DNA of 11,433 bases from Zelonia costaricensis. Its lineage: Eukaryota; Euglenozoa; Kinetoplastea; Trypanosomatida; Trypanosomatidae. Of the stretch, positions 1 through 7,749 are shown one piece after another. The position numbers and the translations under genes were made by a program. How positions within the stretch are numbered: position 1 is the stretch's first letter; each line of letters starts with the position of its first letter. The notes below the pieces were generated by a model. It was not told the origin of the DNA. It did no database searches and saw nothing but the letters and a program-made list of their open reading frames with translations. The DNA is taken from contig JASAOO010002856.1 of assembly GCA_030849075.1 (NCBI GenBank), positions 1 through 11,433 of the forward strand, in the 5' to 3' direction.

Positions 1-2
1 CC

Positions 3-728
3 CCCGCTGAGGCCGTTGCTGCCCCCACCCCCGCCACCCCCGCTGCCCCCACCCCCGCCGCCCCCACCCCCGCCGCCACGGCCCCCGCTGCCGCCTACAC
101 TCTGTTCGGCCCCGTGTCGATGCCGGAGGCGCTGGCCAAGCTCGTGCTGCCCGCGGAGTTCCGCTTCATCGGCGCCGTGGAGCCGCCGAAGCCCGTCGCC
201 GCGCCGCCGGCCCCGCAGCCCGTCGCGGCCGCCCCGGCCAAGTCGTCGCCCGCGTCCGCCCCCACGCCGGTCGTGGAGACGACTGTGACATCGTCGTCGG
301 AGCTGCCCCACGCGCAGCCCGCATACACCGCGCCGCCGCAGTCGCAGCCCCACGCGCACGCGCCGTACCAGCAGCCCCACCCGTACCAGCCACAGCAGCA
401 GTGGCGCTCCCCGCAGCACGTGTACAACCCGCAGGCGAACTTCTACGCGCCCTCGTACGATGGGGCCCGCCCGTACGGCGGCGAGCTGGGCAGCGTGCCG
501 CGCTACTACAGCACCGAGCGGCAGTACAACGCGCAGCCGTACCACCCGACGTACCAGACGCCCCAGTACCGCGGCGGCTACAGCAGCGGCCCGGCCCAGT
601 ACGGCGGCTACGGCGACGCGTACCCGAGCTACTACCCGGGCCAGGCGGCGCCGTACATGGGGGGTCGGCTGCAGGCGCGCCCGCCCTACTACCCGCCGCG
701 TGACGTCCCGCAGCAGCAGCGCATGTAA
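3..728 (+). CDS. Partial CDS: C-terminal 241 residues of a low-complexity Ala/Pro- and Tyr/Gly-rich protein
   Basis: The frame is open from the first bases of the window, so the gene starts upstream and only its 3' end is present; it stops at a TAA at 726-728. The segment has three parts. Bases 18-80 encode an Ala-Ala-Pro-Thr-Pro type repeat. Bases 96-180 encode a short, more ordinary segment (YTLFGPVSMPEALAKLVLPA, then EFRFIGAVEPP) that may be the only folded piece seen here. From about base 180 the protein is Pro/Ala-rich, and from about base 420 it is strongly Tyr/Gly/Pro/Gln-rich, with one RGG and many GGY, PYY and YYP steps. Such prion-like tails are common in RNA-binding and granule proteins, but no RNA-binding domain is visible in this fragment, so that role is only a guess. 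I do not recognise the family. Codons are GC-ending, as in the other genes here, which supports real coding. Confidence 0.82.
   Translation, partial: PAEAVAAPTPATPAAPTPAAPTPAATAPAAAYTLFGPVSMPEALAKLVLPAEFRFIGAVEPPKPVAAPPAPQPVAAAPAKSSPASAPTPVVETTVTSSSELPHAQPAYTAPPQSQPHAHAPYQQPHPYQPQQQWRSPQHVYNPQANFYAPSYDGARPYGGELGSVPRYYSTERQYNAQPYHPTYQTPQYRGGYSSGPAQYGGYGDAYPSYYPGQAAPYMGGRLQARPPYYPPRDVPQQQRM
18..80 (+). repeat. 15-base coding tandem repeat (Ala-Ala-Pro-Thr-Pro units)
   Basis: The unit GCTGCCCCCACCCCC and close variants recur about three to four times, with one 9-base short unit (Ala-Thr-Pro) between copies. All length steps are multiples of three, so the reading frame of the host gene is kept. 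The tract is C-rich on the + strand and probably varies in copy number between strains. Confidence 0.75.
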
Positions 729-1482
729 GGACGCACACGCCGGCAAACGCGGTGGCGGTGCTGTCTGCGCCGCCCTTCGCCTCCCTTCCCCTGTGCACGC
801 TGGAGGGCAGTGCGGTGCGGAGGGGCGGGCGAGGGGCGGAGGGGCCGTATGCTTGACTTCTACGAGCGTGTGCGGTACTGCGTAGCGGTGTGTGTGGGTG
901 TGCGTGTCCAGAAGAAGCTACCGGTGATGCACGAGACGTTCGCTCTGCCGACACACACGCGCGCCCGTCACGTGCACCGCCTGCAGGTTGGCACCCCCCC
1001 CCCACAACGTCGGCTGCGCCGGCACACTTATAAAACTCCGTAACCTAATCGATGCCCGCTTGATCAGTCTCCTCCTTCTGTCACCCGCACACGTGCAGGC
1101 AACATCGAAGCTCAGACCTAAAGTGTCCAGACTGCTCTTGTGTGTAGTGGAAGTCGAAGTGGGAAGCACGCACGGGGCCTCAGGGCAGAGGCTGCGGACA
1201 CCGTCGCGACCAGCCGACCTCTTCTGCCGCTGGCCTTGATGCCTTCCCGCGTGGACCGCACGTGCACCTGCTACGCGATGCTCCGTGACAGCGTGTTCGA
1301 CCTGGCCGGACAGAGAACGCACTCCCCCCGCCCTCTTGCGCAGACGAGTAGGTGTGCACTCCATCGCGCCCCGCGTCCTCTGCATTGCGCGTCTGGCGCG
1401 ACATGAGGAAGATGCAGCATACTCGCTTCGCGAAGCCTCTGCACCCGCCCCACCCCCCGCCTCTTCTCGCTTCTCGGCTGAC

Positions 1483-1503
1483 CACACACACACACACACA
1501 CAC
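1483..1503 (+). repeat. CA dinucleotide microsatellite (21 bases)
   Basis: An uninterrupted CACA run of 21 bases lies about 90 bases before the alpha-SNAP splice region. It is likely length-polymorphic. Confidence 0.9.
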
Positions 1504-1566
1504 GCGTCTCGACAGCGAACTATCACGCGCCTTCTTGCATTCCCTGTGCCCGCCTTCACCGTGAGC

Positions 1567-1627
1567 CCTCGCCGCTCTCCCTCTCTTGATTGCTTAGTGC
1601 CCTCCTCTGCTACGTGCCGCCCCGCAG
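1567..1627 (+). promoter_or_regulatory. Predicted trans-splicing region of alpha-SNAP (polypyrimidine tract, AG at 1596-1597 or 1626-1627)
   Basis: A pyrimidine-rich tract at about 1567-1588 is followed by AG at 1596-1597. A second pyrimidine-rich stretch at 1598-1625 ends in GCAG at 1624-1627. There is no ATG between either AG and 1685, so both give the same first start codon, with 5' UTRs of about 88 or 58 bases. The choice between the two sites is inference. Confidence 0.6.
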
Positions 1628-1684
1628 GCCCCCCCCCACCCCCACCCCCTCCAACATCCATCCATCCCCCTCCCCGCTCCCGCC

Positions 1685-2533
1685 ATGTCGTCCGCCGACT
1701 CCATGTTCGCCGACGCGGACAAGAAAACAAAGAAGACGTTCTTCAAGGACTTCGAGGGCGCCTTTGACCTCTTCAACAAGGCCGGGGCCCGCTACAAGCT
1801 CGACAAGGATTACATGCGGGCTGGTGACGCCTACTCGCGCGCCGGCGACTGCGCGGTGCGGCTGGGCGACAAGCCCGGCGCCGGCATGGCCTTCGCCGAC
1901 GCCGCGAACGCCTACAAGAAGATTGATGCTGGCAAGGCCAAGACGATGCTGGACATGGCCGTGCGCATGCAGATCGAGAACAATCGGCTGGGTGGTGCGG
2001 CGCGGCTGTTGCAGGACTTTGCGGCGACGCTGGAGGACCAGGGCAGCGGCAAGGACGCCATCCCGTACTACGAGCAGGCAATGCAGTACTTCAACGCGGA
2101 GGATCAGAAGGCGCAGGCGCAGAAGTGCATGATGGCGATGGGCAAGATCTACGGCGAGAACGACAACTTCGACAAGGCACTCATGTACTACGAGCGCATC
2201 GCGCACGACATGCTCGGTGGCCCGCTCAAGTTCCAAGCGCAGGACTACTTTCTTCGTGCGATGCTGTGCCGGTACGCGATGGTGACCAACGACAACCGCT
2301 TCGAGGGCAGCGAGGAGTGCCGCGACGCGCTGCAGCAGTACCTCTCGGCCGACATCTACCTGAAGAACACACGCGAGGCGGAGTTCCTGCAGCTCATCCT
2401 CGACGCTGTCACGGATAACGACGTCGACAAGTTCGAGCTCGGCGTGTCGCTGCTGCAGGACATCCGCAAGCTGGATGACTGGAAGACGCACGTGCTGCTC
2501 GTCGTGAAGCACAACATGGAGAGCCTCGCGTGA
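1685..2533 (+). CDS. Alpha-SNAP (soluble NSF attachment protein)
   Basis: This 282-residue protein is close to the usual alpha-SNAP length of about 290. In this family the protein binds SNARE bundles at membranes and recruits the ATPase NSF, which pulls the bundles apart after fusion. Family landmarks are visible in order: a Lys-rich start with FFKDF (residues 19-23); TPR-like helix pairs from about 24 to 220, including the characteristic FADAANAYKKID (70-81), KDAIPYYEQAMQYF (123-136) and KALMYYERI (164-172) followed by QAQDYFLRAMLC (184-195); and a C-terminal bundle ending in RKLDDWKTHVLL (261-272). The penultimate residue is Leu281, as in the animal protein, where that leucine stimulates NSF. 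The ATG at 1685 is the first after the predicted splice acceptor and matches the family N-terminus. The product acts in the cytosol and on secretory membranes. Beta- and gamma-SNAP are less likely given the strength of the alpha-type motifs. Confidence 0.95.
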   Translation: MSSADSMFADADKKTKKTFFKDFEGAFDLFNKAGARYKLDKDYMRAGDAYSRAGDCAVRLGDKPGAGMAFADAANAYKKIDAGKAKTMLDMAVRMQIENNRLGGAARLLQDFAATLEDQGSGKDAIPYYEQAMQYFNAEDQKAQAQKCMMAMGKIYGENDNFDKALMYYERIAHDMLGGPLKFQAQDYFLRAMLCRYAMVTNDNRFEGSEECRDALQQYLSADIYLKNTREAEFLQLILDAVTDNDVDKFELGVSLLQDIRKLDDWKTHVLLVVKHNMESLA

Positions 2534-2583
2534 GCGCCGAAGGGAAACACGAGAAACGCGTTGCACCGCGACGCTCGACGTGG

Positions 2584-2629
2584 ACGCGCGTGTGCGTGCG
2601 TGTGGGTTTGTGCACGTGCGTATGTGTGT
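2584..2629 (+). repeat. TG/CG-rich alternating purine-pyrimidine tract
   Basis: Two strictly alternating runs, 2584-2604 and 2609-2629, are separated by only a few bases. They begin about 50 bases after the alpha-SNAP stop codon, so they probably lie in its 3' UTR. Confidence 0.75.
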
Positions 2630-3299
2630 CTGCGTCTGTGTCTCCAGACCTGATGGAAAGGGAGGCACGGAGAAGGCTCCTGCTTTCGTGGCCGCGATTG
2701 TGCGTGCGGGGGTGTGCGACAGCGCTGAGGCTCTCGTGTGTGACGGCGTCCGTCCCTCAGTCTCCCTTTTCTATCCTCGAGACCGCAGTTTTGACGATCG
2801 GATGCGTAAGTTCGTGCACGTGCGTCCATCGGCAGCTGACTTGATGTGCGCCGTGACGCTGCTTCTTGCCCTGGTGTGTGTTGTTGTTGTCCTTCTTGCG
2901 GGGGGGGGGAAGAGGAGCTCGTGGTGGCTGTCCCTAATACTTCAGAGCACGCAGCACACAGTGCTCAGCGGACTCGTGCGTCTGCGAACGTGTGCATGTG
3001 GGTGCGTTTGGGCACACACTATCACTACCTCAACGAGCTGGCACTGCGCGGCGAGCCGCGGCGACTCTGTTTCCATCGATCGACAGCCACCACCGCCGCC
3101 GACGCCTTCCATCTCCCCCCTTCCGTGCACCTTGCTCTTCGGCGTCCCATACCCCAGTCACTGCTCGAGACTTCTCTTGCTGTTCTTCTTCCTCGATGCG
3201 GATGGGCCACCGTGCTTCATGTTTGCTGCGGCTGCAGTGCCGACCACGAAAATGTTGAATGGAAAAGGCCTTCTTCGCCGACGAGCGCCCCAACTGCCT

Positions 3300-3360
3300 C
3301 AGTGTGTGTGTGCCTGTGTGTGTGTTGGTGTGTTGGTGTGTCTAAGTGTGTGGGTGGTGG
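3300..3360 (+). repeat. TG-rich imperfect microsatellite
   Basis: About 60 bases are dominated by GTGTG, interrupted by CC, TTGG and CTAA. The block lies upstream of the separase polypyrimidine tracts, so it probably belongs to the alpha-SNAP 3' UTR or to spacer. Confidence 0.7.
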
Positions 3361-3534
3361 AGAGTCCGTGGAGACGATGTTCAAGAAGAAGCGAACGTCA
3401 CCGTGCGGCTCCTGAGAACCACCACGACAGCCCATCTGTGTGCTGCACGTGCCCCCTTCTCACAGTGTTGTGTGCGCTCCGGCTGCACATCGGGAGGCCC
3501 GCCGGCGCCTCCGTGTTCCCCTGCCCCCCCCCCT

Positions 3535-3652
3535 CCCTCCCCCTCTCTCCACTTTGCTCTGTACGCTCTGTTCTCTTCTGTGCACCGCACTCAGCCCTGG
3601 AGCCCAGCGCCGCTCTCGTCCCTCCTCTGCTTCTTCTCCTCGACTGTCCCAG
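3535..3652 (+). promoter_or_regulatory. Predicted trans-splicing region of separase (AG at 3593-3594 or 3651-3652)
   Basis: A long pyrimidine-rich stretch ends in CACTCAG at 3588-3594. A second tract at about 3611-3650 ends in CCCAG at 3648-3652. No ATG occurs in any frame between 3652 and 3832, so the separase ATG is the first start codon in the mature mRNA. The 5' UTR would be about 180 or 237 bases. Use of 3652 is favoured because its tract is immediately adjacent to the AG. Confidence 0.6.
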
Positions 3653-3831
3653 TGAGTGGACACACACGCACACACGCGTGCGTGGTGCCGCCTTGGCTCT
3701 GCCTGTCGTCGAGACACGGGCCCGGCAAGGGACCCGCAGCGTCGCCGAGGTCTCTCACAGCGTCGGTGCACGTGCCACCACCTGCCGGCAACACCCCTCT
3801 TCTACGACACACCACACATCCACAGAAGCAC

Positions 3832-6800
3832 ATGGCCTCTGACTATGGCTGTCTGCTGCGCACCGTCCACGCGGGCACCATAAGCGTTCTCGCAACCTCG
3901 GAGCAGGTCACGGCTGTCGCCGCGGCCGCCCGGCAACTCGCCGCCGAACACCACCGCCGGTTGCCATCACAGTGGGAGCTGCCCAAGCTCCTCTCCGCCA
4001 CCCTGCGCACGCAGCTCAACGCGCGCGTCACGGCCCCTGCGTCCGTCACACGCGTCGATGTCTGCGCGTTGTGCGACGTGCTCGCGGCTGCATGGCAGCT
4101 GTGCCCCATCCCGTCGCTGCCGTCGCCGTGCGCGCCACGCATTGCAGAGGCGCGGCACTGCACGGCTGCGTCGGTCGCGTCTCTGCTGCCGCTGAGCGAC
4201 TCCAGAGCAGCGCGGGTGGCGCAGGAGCTGGCTGAGCTGCCGGACACGCAAGCAGCTTCGCCGTCCCCTTCCCAACAGCAGCCGGCAGCGCTGCCCAGCG
4301 CCCGCGACACGGCGGTGGCGGTTGTCACGTCGCTGCTGCTTTACTGGCAGGCCCTCGCCGACGGTGACAGCAACGGCTTCTCCGACGTCTCGCTGACGGT
4401 GTGGCGCTGCGTGCAGGCTTGGACGGACTTCGGTGGCCCGGCATGGGCCGCACTACGCCACACGCTGCACATCGCCTGGCTCGCGGCGGTGCTGCGTCAC
4501 GCGCTGCAGGCGAGCGACAGCGACGCCACTCACGCGCGCGACGCTGTGGATCTCCTTGAGGCCGTGGCGCGGCTGGACGGCGGCAAGGCCGCAGCGTCCA
4601 CCCCATCCACCGTGCCCGGTCCCGCCGTGCAGGCGATGTGGGTGGAGCTGCACCTCCGCACGTGCCGCCTCGCTGCCGTGGACCTTCGGACGCGTCAGGC
4701 GGCCCTGCACACGGCGTGGCGCCGCACCGTTGCGCCGGCCCTGGCGCGCGCCTTTGCCGTCGAGCCTCAGCGGCTCTCGTCCTCCTTCACGACCCCCATC
4801 GCATTTCAGGAACCGCTGGAGGGTGGGCTGCGCGAACTCCTCCGCGTTGCCGACACCGAGGTAGCCAGGAGCAGCGGTGCAGCAGACGGTGGCGGGCTCG
4901 CGCTGCTGCTGCGCCTGGCGCCGCTGTCGGCGTGGCTCGCCGGCGCCGTGGGCCTGCGTGTTGTGCCCTTCCCCACCACAGCAGCGTACCGCGCGCACCT
5001 CGAGCCGGTTGTGACGACGATGCTGCGCTGGGGTCGCACCGTCGAGGCGCTGGTGCTGCTGGACGGTGCCGCGGCGGTGCTCGACACACGCAGCGCGCGG
5101 TGGCGGCAGCGACTGCGCGACGCGTCTGTGTCACACGACGCCGCGAAGAGGGCAGCGCTGACCTCCTCGCGCGCTGTCGGTGGTGGCGGGCTCTCTTACG
5201 GAGCGTGGTTGGCGGAGCTCCAGTGCACCGCTGCAGCGGCGCTCGACGTGTTGGCGAGCTGCAACGGCGTGCAGCAGCTCCAGCCCGTGTGCGATGCGTT
5301 GCTGCTGGTGTGGCCCGAGGGGCACGCAGCCGCGTGGGTGGAAGAGGCGCTGCAGGACCCCCTCACACCGCCCGTGCTCCTGGCAGGGCTGGCGCGGCTC
5401 GTTGAAGGCCTCCTGCACCACCGCGACGCCCCACAGGCGCGCTTCTACGTGACGCTGATGGGCCGGCTGCTGCCGCGCTGCCCGTGCCCTGCGCAGTTGC
5501 GGGTGCTGCTGGGCCTTGTGCACCGCCTTGCCGTCGCGCTCACCACGATGGGCCTTTCAGCAGCGGACTTCGCGGCTCCAGGGAGTCGCCACGCGGCGGC
5601 ACTGGCGGAGTGGGGACGGCTGAGAGCGGCGCTGGAGGCGGCCGGCGGCGCAAGCGGCGCATGCAAGCTGCCCCTGCTGCGTGGTGTGACCACCACCGGT
5701 GTCGCCTGGGCAGAGCGGCATCGCTTCCACCAGTGCTGCGCAGAGCGCGGCTACACCGCAGCGCACGCGGCCTTCACGACCACTCCAGCGGCGGCCCTGG
5801 GCTCCGTGGTGGAGCTCACCTACGCCACCGCTGATACAGCGGCAGCGGGCGAGGAGGAGGTGGCCGGGCTGCTGTGGGTGCGGCGCGCATGGGGCAGCGA
5901 TGCCCCTGCACCGCCGTTCGCGGTGTGTTGCGAGGTGGGCGGCGCACTGCGCCGTTGCGCGGCGGCGATGACGGACGTGATGGCCCGCAATCGGGCCCAG
6001 CTGCTGCACGGCAGCAGCGCCGTCGTGCCGGGAGAGGCGGGTCGGGGCGTGGACAGTCGCGGACCGGGTGCGCGAGACGAGTCTGCGGTGTGGGCGACAG
6101 GGGCGCGGTGCGACGGCCTGACGCCCCCTCAGCGCGAGCGAGAGCAGGAGCAGCGGCGGTGCAAGGAGGCGTGGTGGCGCGACCGGTTTGCGCTCGACGA
6201 GGCCGTGCGCGACGTGGCGCTTCGCATGGAGTCCGCCATGGGGGCGGCGAGGCTGCTCCTGCTCGGCCGCCCCAGTGCGCCGCTGTGCCACCGTCTGCAG
6301 ACGCTTGCGACCGACCTCGCCGCGACGTGCGTACGACTCCGCAGAGCATCGCGCTGCCCGCCTCTCGCTGCCCTTGAGGCCGTTCTTCTACACGTCTTCG
6401 CTGCTGCCCCTCACCTGAGCGTCGACGAGGAACGAGCATCACCGGCTCCTGCACGGCCGCCGGCTTGCCTCTACGGCCCCGGTGGACTGCGCGACGGTTG
6501 TGCCACGTGCACGCGCACGGTGAAGGGCGTGCAGCGGAGATTCCTGGCGACGATTGCGTCGCTGGGCCAGCAGATGTCCGCGGCTGACACCGCCGCCGCC
6601 CGACCGGTGGCGGCAGAGACGGCGGTGCGGCAGGCAGAGTTGTGGGTGGGGCTGTTGCTGGACGCTGATGTTGAAGCGGCCGTCGAAGGCGTGGTGCCCG
6701 CCGTGCTGGACGCCTTCTTCCGCGAAGCTGCTCCTGATGTGCGCGGCGGCCTTGACCTCCGCCCCCCGCCAGCGCACAGTGTCGAGGACGCAGGGCACCT

Positions 6801-7629
6801 CCACAGGGATCTCCTGGTGCTGCCGCGCGAGCACGTCTACTTGATTCTTGACGGCGAGCTGCACGCGCTGCCGTGGGAGGGCACGGGGGTGTGCCAGGAG
6901 CGCAGCGTCTCTCGCCTGCCCCACCGCGCGTACGCCGCGGCGTCGTGTTCCCCTGTGGTGTCAATGCGCCGCGTCGTGCTGCACCGAGACCTCGAGGCGC
7001 GTCAGACCCCGTCCGCCCTCGATGCACACCTCGCCAAGCACCCGGAGTGGGAGGTGGCCTACGGCGAGACACGGCACGCGGCGACAGCGGCGGCGACGGC
7101 TACCACGACACGTACTGCAGACGGCAGAGGCGACATCGCTGCGCCCACCGCGCTGATGCGGCGCCTCCTCGCAGGCGACAGCGCCGCAGAAGCGCACATC
7201 GACACTTACGTGTACGCCGGTCACAAGGGGGGCGAGCACCTCGTCCCAAGCGGCGCGCTGTGCGACTGGCTACCCCCGCACGGCGGTGCCTCCGCTGCGC
7301 TCGTGCTGCTGATGGGCTGCAGCTCGGCTCGCATGTCTGGCAGCGCACTCTCCGACAGCTTCGGTCTGCCCTACGCGTACCTGAGCGCCGGGGCGGGGTG
7401 CGTGCTGGGGTGTCTGTGGGACGTCACTGACGCCGACATAGACCGCCTCACCGCACGCTTTCTCAACTTGCTCGATGCAGCGGCCGCGTGCGCTGCCGGC
7501 ACGGGTGGGACGGCAGCGACGGTTGGCGAGTGCCTCGCTGTGGCGCGGCGTGCGTGCAGGCTGCGCTACCTCACCGCCGCGGCCACCGTCTGCTACGGCC
7601 TCAACTGCCGCGTGAGCCGCCCGTGCTGA
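3832..7629 (+). CDS. Separase (clan CD cysteine endopeptidase, family C50)
   Basis: This 1265-residue protein is shorter than human (about 2120) or budding yeast (about 1630) separase. Separase cuts the cohesin kleisin subunit SCC1/RAD21 at anaphase onset so that sister chromatids part. The C-terminal catalytic domain (about 980-1250) is clear: LILDGELHALPWEG (1004-1017); YVYAGH with the catalytic His at 1131; LLMGCSSA with the catalytic Cys at 1163; and LWDVTDADIDR (1195-1205), a strong separase signature; the domain ends with a YGL segment near the C-terminus. Residues 1 to about 850 are Ala/Leu-rich and probably helical repeats, as in other separases, with little visible identity. Cys879, 890 and 893 form a small cysteine cluster before the protease domain. 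The frame is open upstream to 3346 but has no in-frame ATG there, so 3832 is the start. Odd points are a Lys after the catalytic His and a 32-residue His-Cys spacing. No securin candidate is in the window. Confidence 0.94.
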   Translation: MASDYGCLLRTVHAGTISVLATSEQVTAVAAAARQLAAEHHRRLPSQWELPKLLSATLRTQLNARVTAPASVTRVDVCALCDVLAAAWQLCPIPSLPSPCAPRIAEARHCTAASVASLLPLSDSRAARVAQELAELPDTQAASPSPSQQQPAALPSARDTAVAVVTSLLLYWQALADGDSNGFSDVSLTVWRCVQAWTDFGGPAWAALRHTLHIAWLAAVLRHALQASDSDATHARDAVDLLEAVARLDGGKAAASTPSTVPGPAVQAMWVELHLRTCRLAAVDLRTRQAALHTAWRRTVAPALARAFAVEPQRLSSSFTTPIAFQEPLEGGLRELLRVADTEVARSSGAADGGGLALLLRLAPLSAWLAGAVGLRVVPFPTTAAYRAHLEPVVTTMLRWGRTVEALVLLDGAAAVLDTRSARWRQRLRDASVSHDAAKRAALTSSRAVGGGGLSYGAWLAELQCTAAAALDVLASCNGVQQLQPVCDALLLVWPEGHAAAWVEEALQDPLTPPVLLAGLARLVEGLLHHRDAPQARFYVTLMGRLLPRCPCPAQLRVLLGLVHRLAVALTTMGLSAADFAAPGSRHAAALAEWGRLRAALEAAGGASGACKLPLLRGVTTTGVAWAERHRFHQCCAERGYTAAHAAFTTTPAAALGSVVELTYATADTAAAGEEEVAGLLWVRRAWGSDAPAPPFAVCCEVGGALRRCAAAMTDVMARNRAQLLHGSSAVVPGEAGRGVDSRGPGARDESAVWATGARCDGLTPPQREREQEQRRCKEAWWRDRFALDEAVRDVALRMESAMGAARLLLLGRPSAPLCHRLQTLATDLAATCVRLRRASRCPPLAALEAVLLHVFAAAPHLSVDEERASPAPARPPACLYGPGGLRDGCATCTRTVKGVQRRFLATIASLGQQMSAADTAAARPVAAETAVRQAELWVGLLLDADVEAAVEGVVPAVLDAFFREAAPDVRGGLDLRPPPAHSVEDAGHLHRDLLVLPREHVYLILDGELHALPWEGTGVCQERSVSRLPHRAYAAASCSPVVSMRRVVLHRDLEARQTPSALDAHLAKHPEWEVAYGETRHAATAAATATTTRTADGRGDIAAPTALMRRLLAGDSAAEAHIDTYVYAGHKGGEHLVPSGALCDWLPPHGGASAALVLLMGCSSARMSGSALSDSFGLPYAYLSAGAGCVLGCLWDVTDADIDRLTARFLNLLDAAAACAAGTGGTAATVGECLAVARRACRLRYLTAAATVCYGLNCRVSRPC

Positions 7630-7749
7630 CGTGCGTGCCGCGGTGTGCTCCGCTCGACTTCCTTCACGGCTGGCGGCGCCTCCTTTTTTTTCTCTCTTCC
7701 CTTACGTTAGATGCATCACGCTCCGCTAGATTGACGCATGCCCTGCAGG

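Larger units (their letters stand above)
729..1684 (+). other. Intergenic region: 3' flank of the first gene and 5' flank of alpha-SNAP
   Basis: These 956 bases hold no convincing gene. They contain TG-rich stretches (about 887-907), a C10-like run near 997, a small AT-rich island with TTATAAAA at 1028-1035, a CA microsatellite at 1483-1503 and, in the last 120 bases, pyrimidine-rich DNA with two candidate splice acceptors. The open frames here have mixed third-position bases and no recognisable domains. In trypanosomatids such a region carries the 3' UTR, the polyadenylation zone and the next gene's splice signals; the polyadenylation site cannot be placed from sequence alone. Confidence 0.75.
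2534..3831 (+). other. 1.3-kb intergenic region: alpha-SNAP 3' flank and separase 5' flank
   Basis: The first 120 bases are TG-rich. A G10 run lies at 2900-2909, a second TG-rich block at about 3300-3360, and dense pyrimidine tracts at about 3500-3650. Several frames stay open for long distances, the longest ending at 3842, but their products are low-complexity (Cys, Val, Ser, Pro, Leu) and their third codon positions are mixed, unlike the flanking genes. I treat the region as non-coding UTR and splice DNA and discuss the longest frame under findings. Confidence 0.65.

Noticed and set aside
16..288. Polyproline open frame in another frame at the window start
   Set aside because: It is a frame-shifted reading of the Ala-Pro-Thr repeat; the frame ending at 728 has better composition and continues to a natural stop.
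1028..1035. TTATAAAA resembling a TATA box
   Set aside because: Trypanosomatid protein genes are not driven by TATA boxes, no tRNA or other Pol III gene lies nearby, and it is over 600 bases before the next start. It is simply a small AT-rich island.
729..1684. C/D snoRNA, tRNA or other small RNA gene in the intergenic regions
   Set aside because: I found no convincing C and D box pair, tRNA box A/B arrangement or terminal T run combination in this or the other gaps.
1610..2668. 352-codon open frame on the minus strand opposite alpha-SNAP
   Set aside because: It mirrors a well-supported gene. GC-ending codons on the + strand suppress stops on the opposite strand, and the product has no recognisable domain.
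2534..3600. Possible SIDER-type degenerate retroposon in the 3' UTR
   Set aside because: The length and position would fit, but I could not recognise the signature sequence or a terminal A-rich tail by eye. A profile search against SIDER1/SIDER2 would decide.
3346..3831. Upstream extension of the separase frame by 162 codons
   Set aside because: There is no in-frame ATG in it, it contains the polypyrimidine tracts and acceptor AGs, and the translation is UTR-like. The gene starts at 3832.
5816..7072. 418-codon open frame on the minus strand inside separase
   Set aside because: It is antisense of a gene with clear catalytic motifs, and the product is Arg/Pro/Ala low-complexity.
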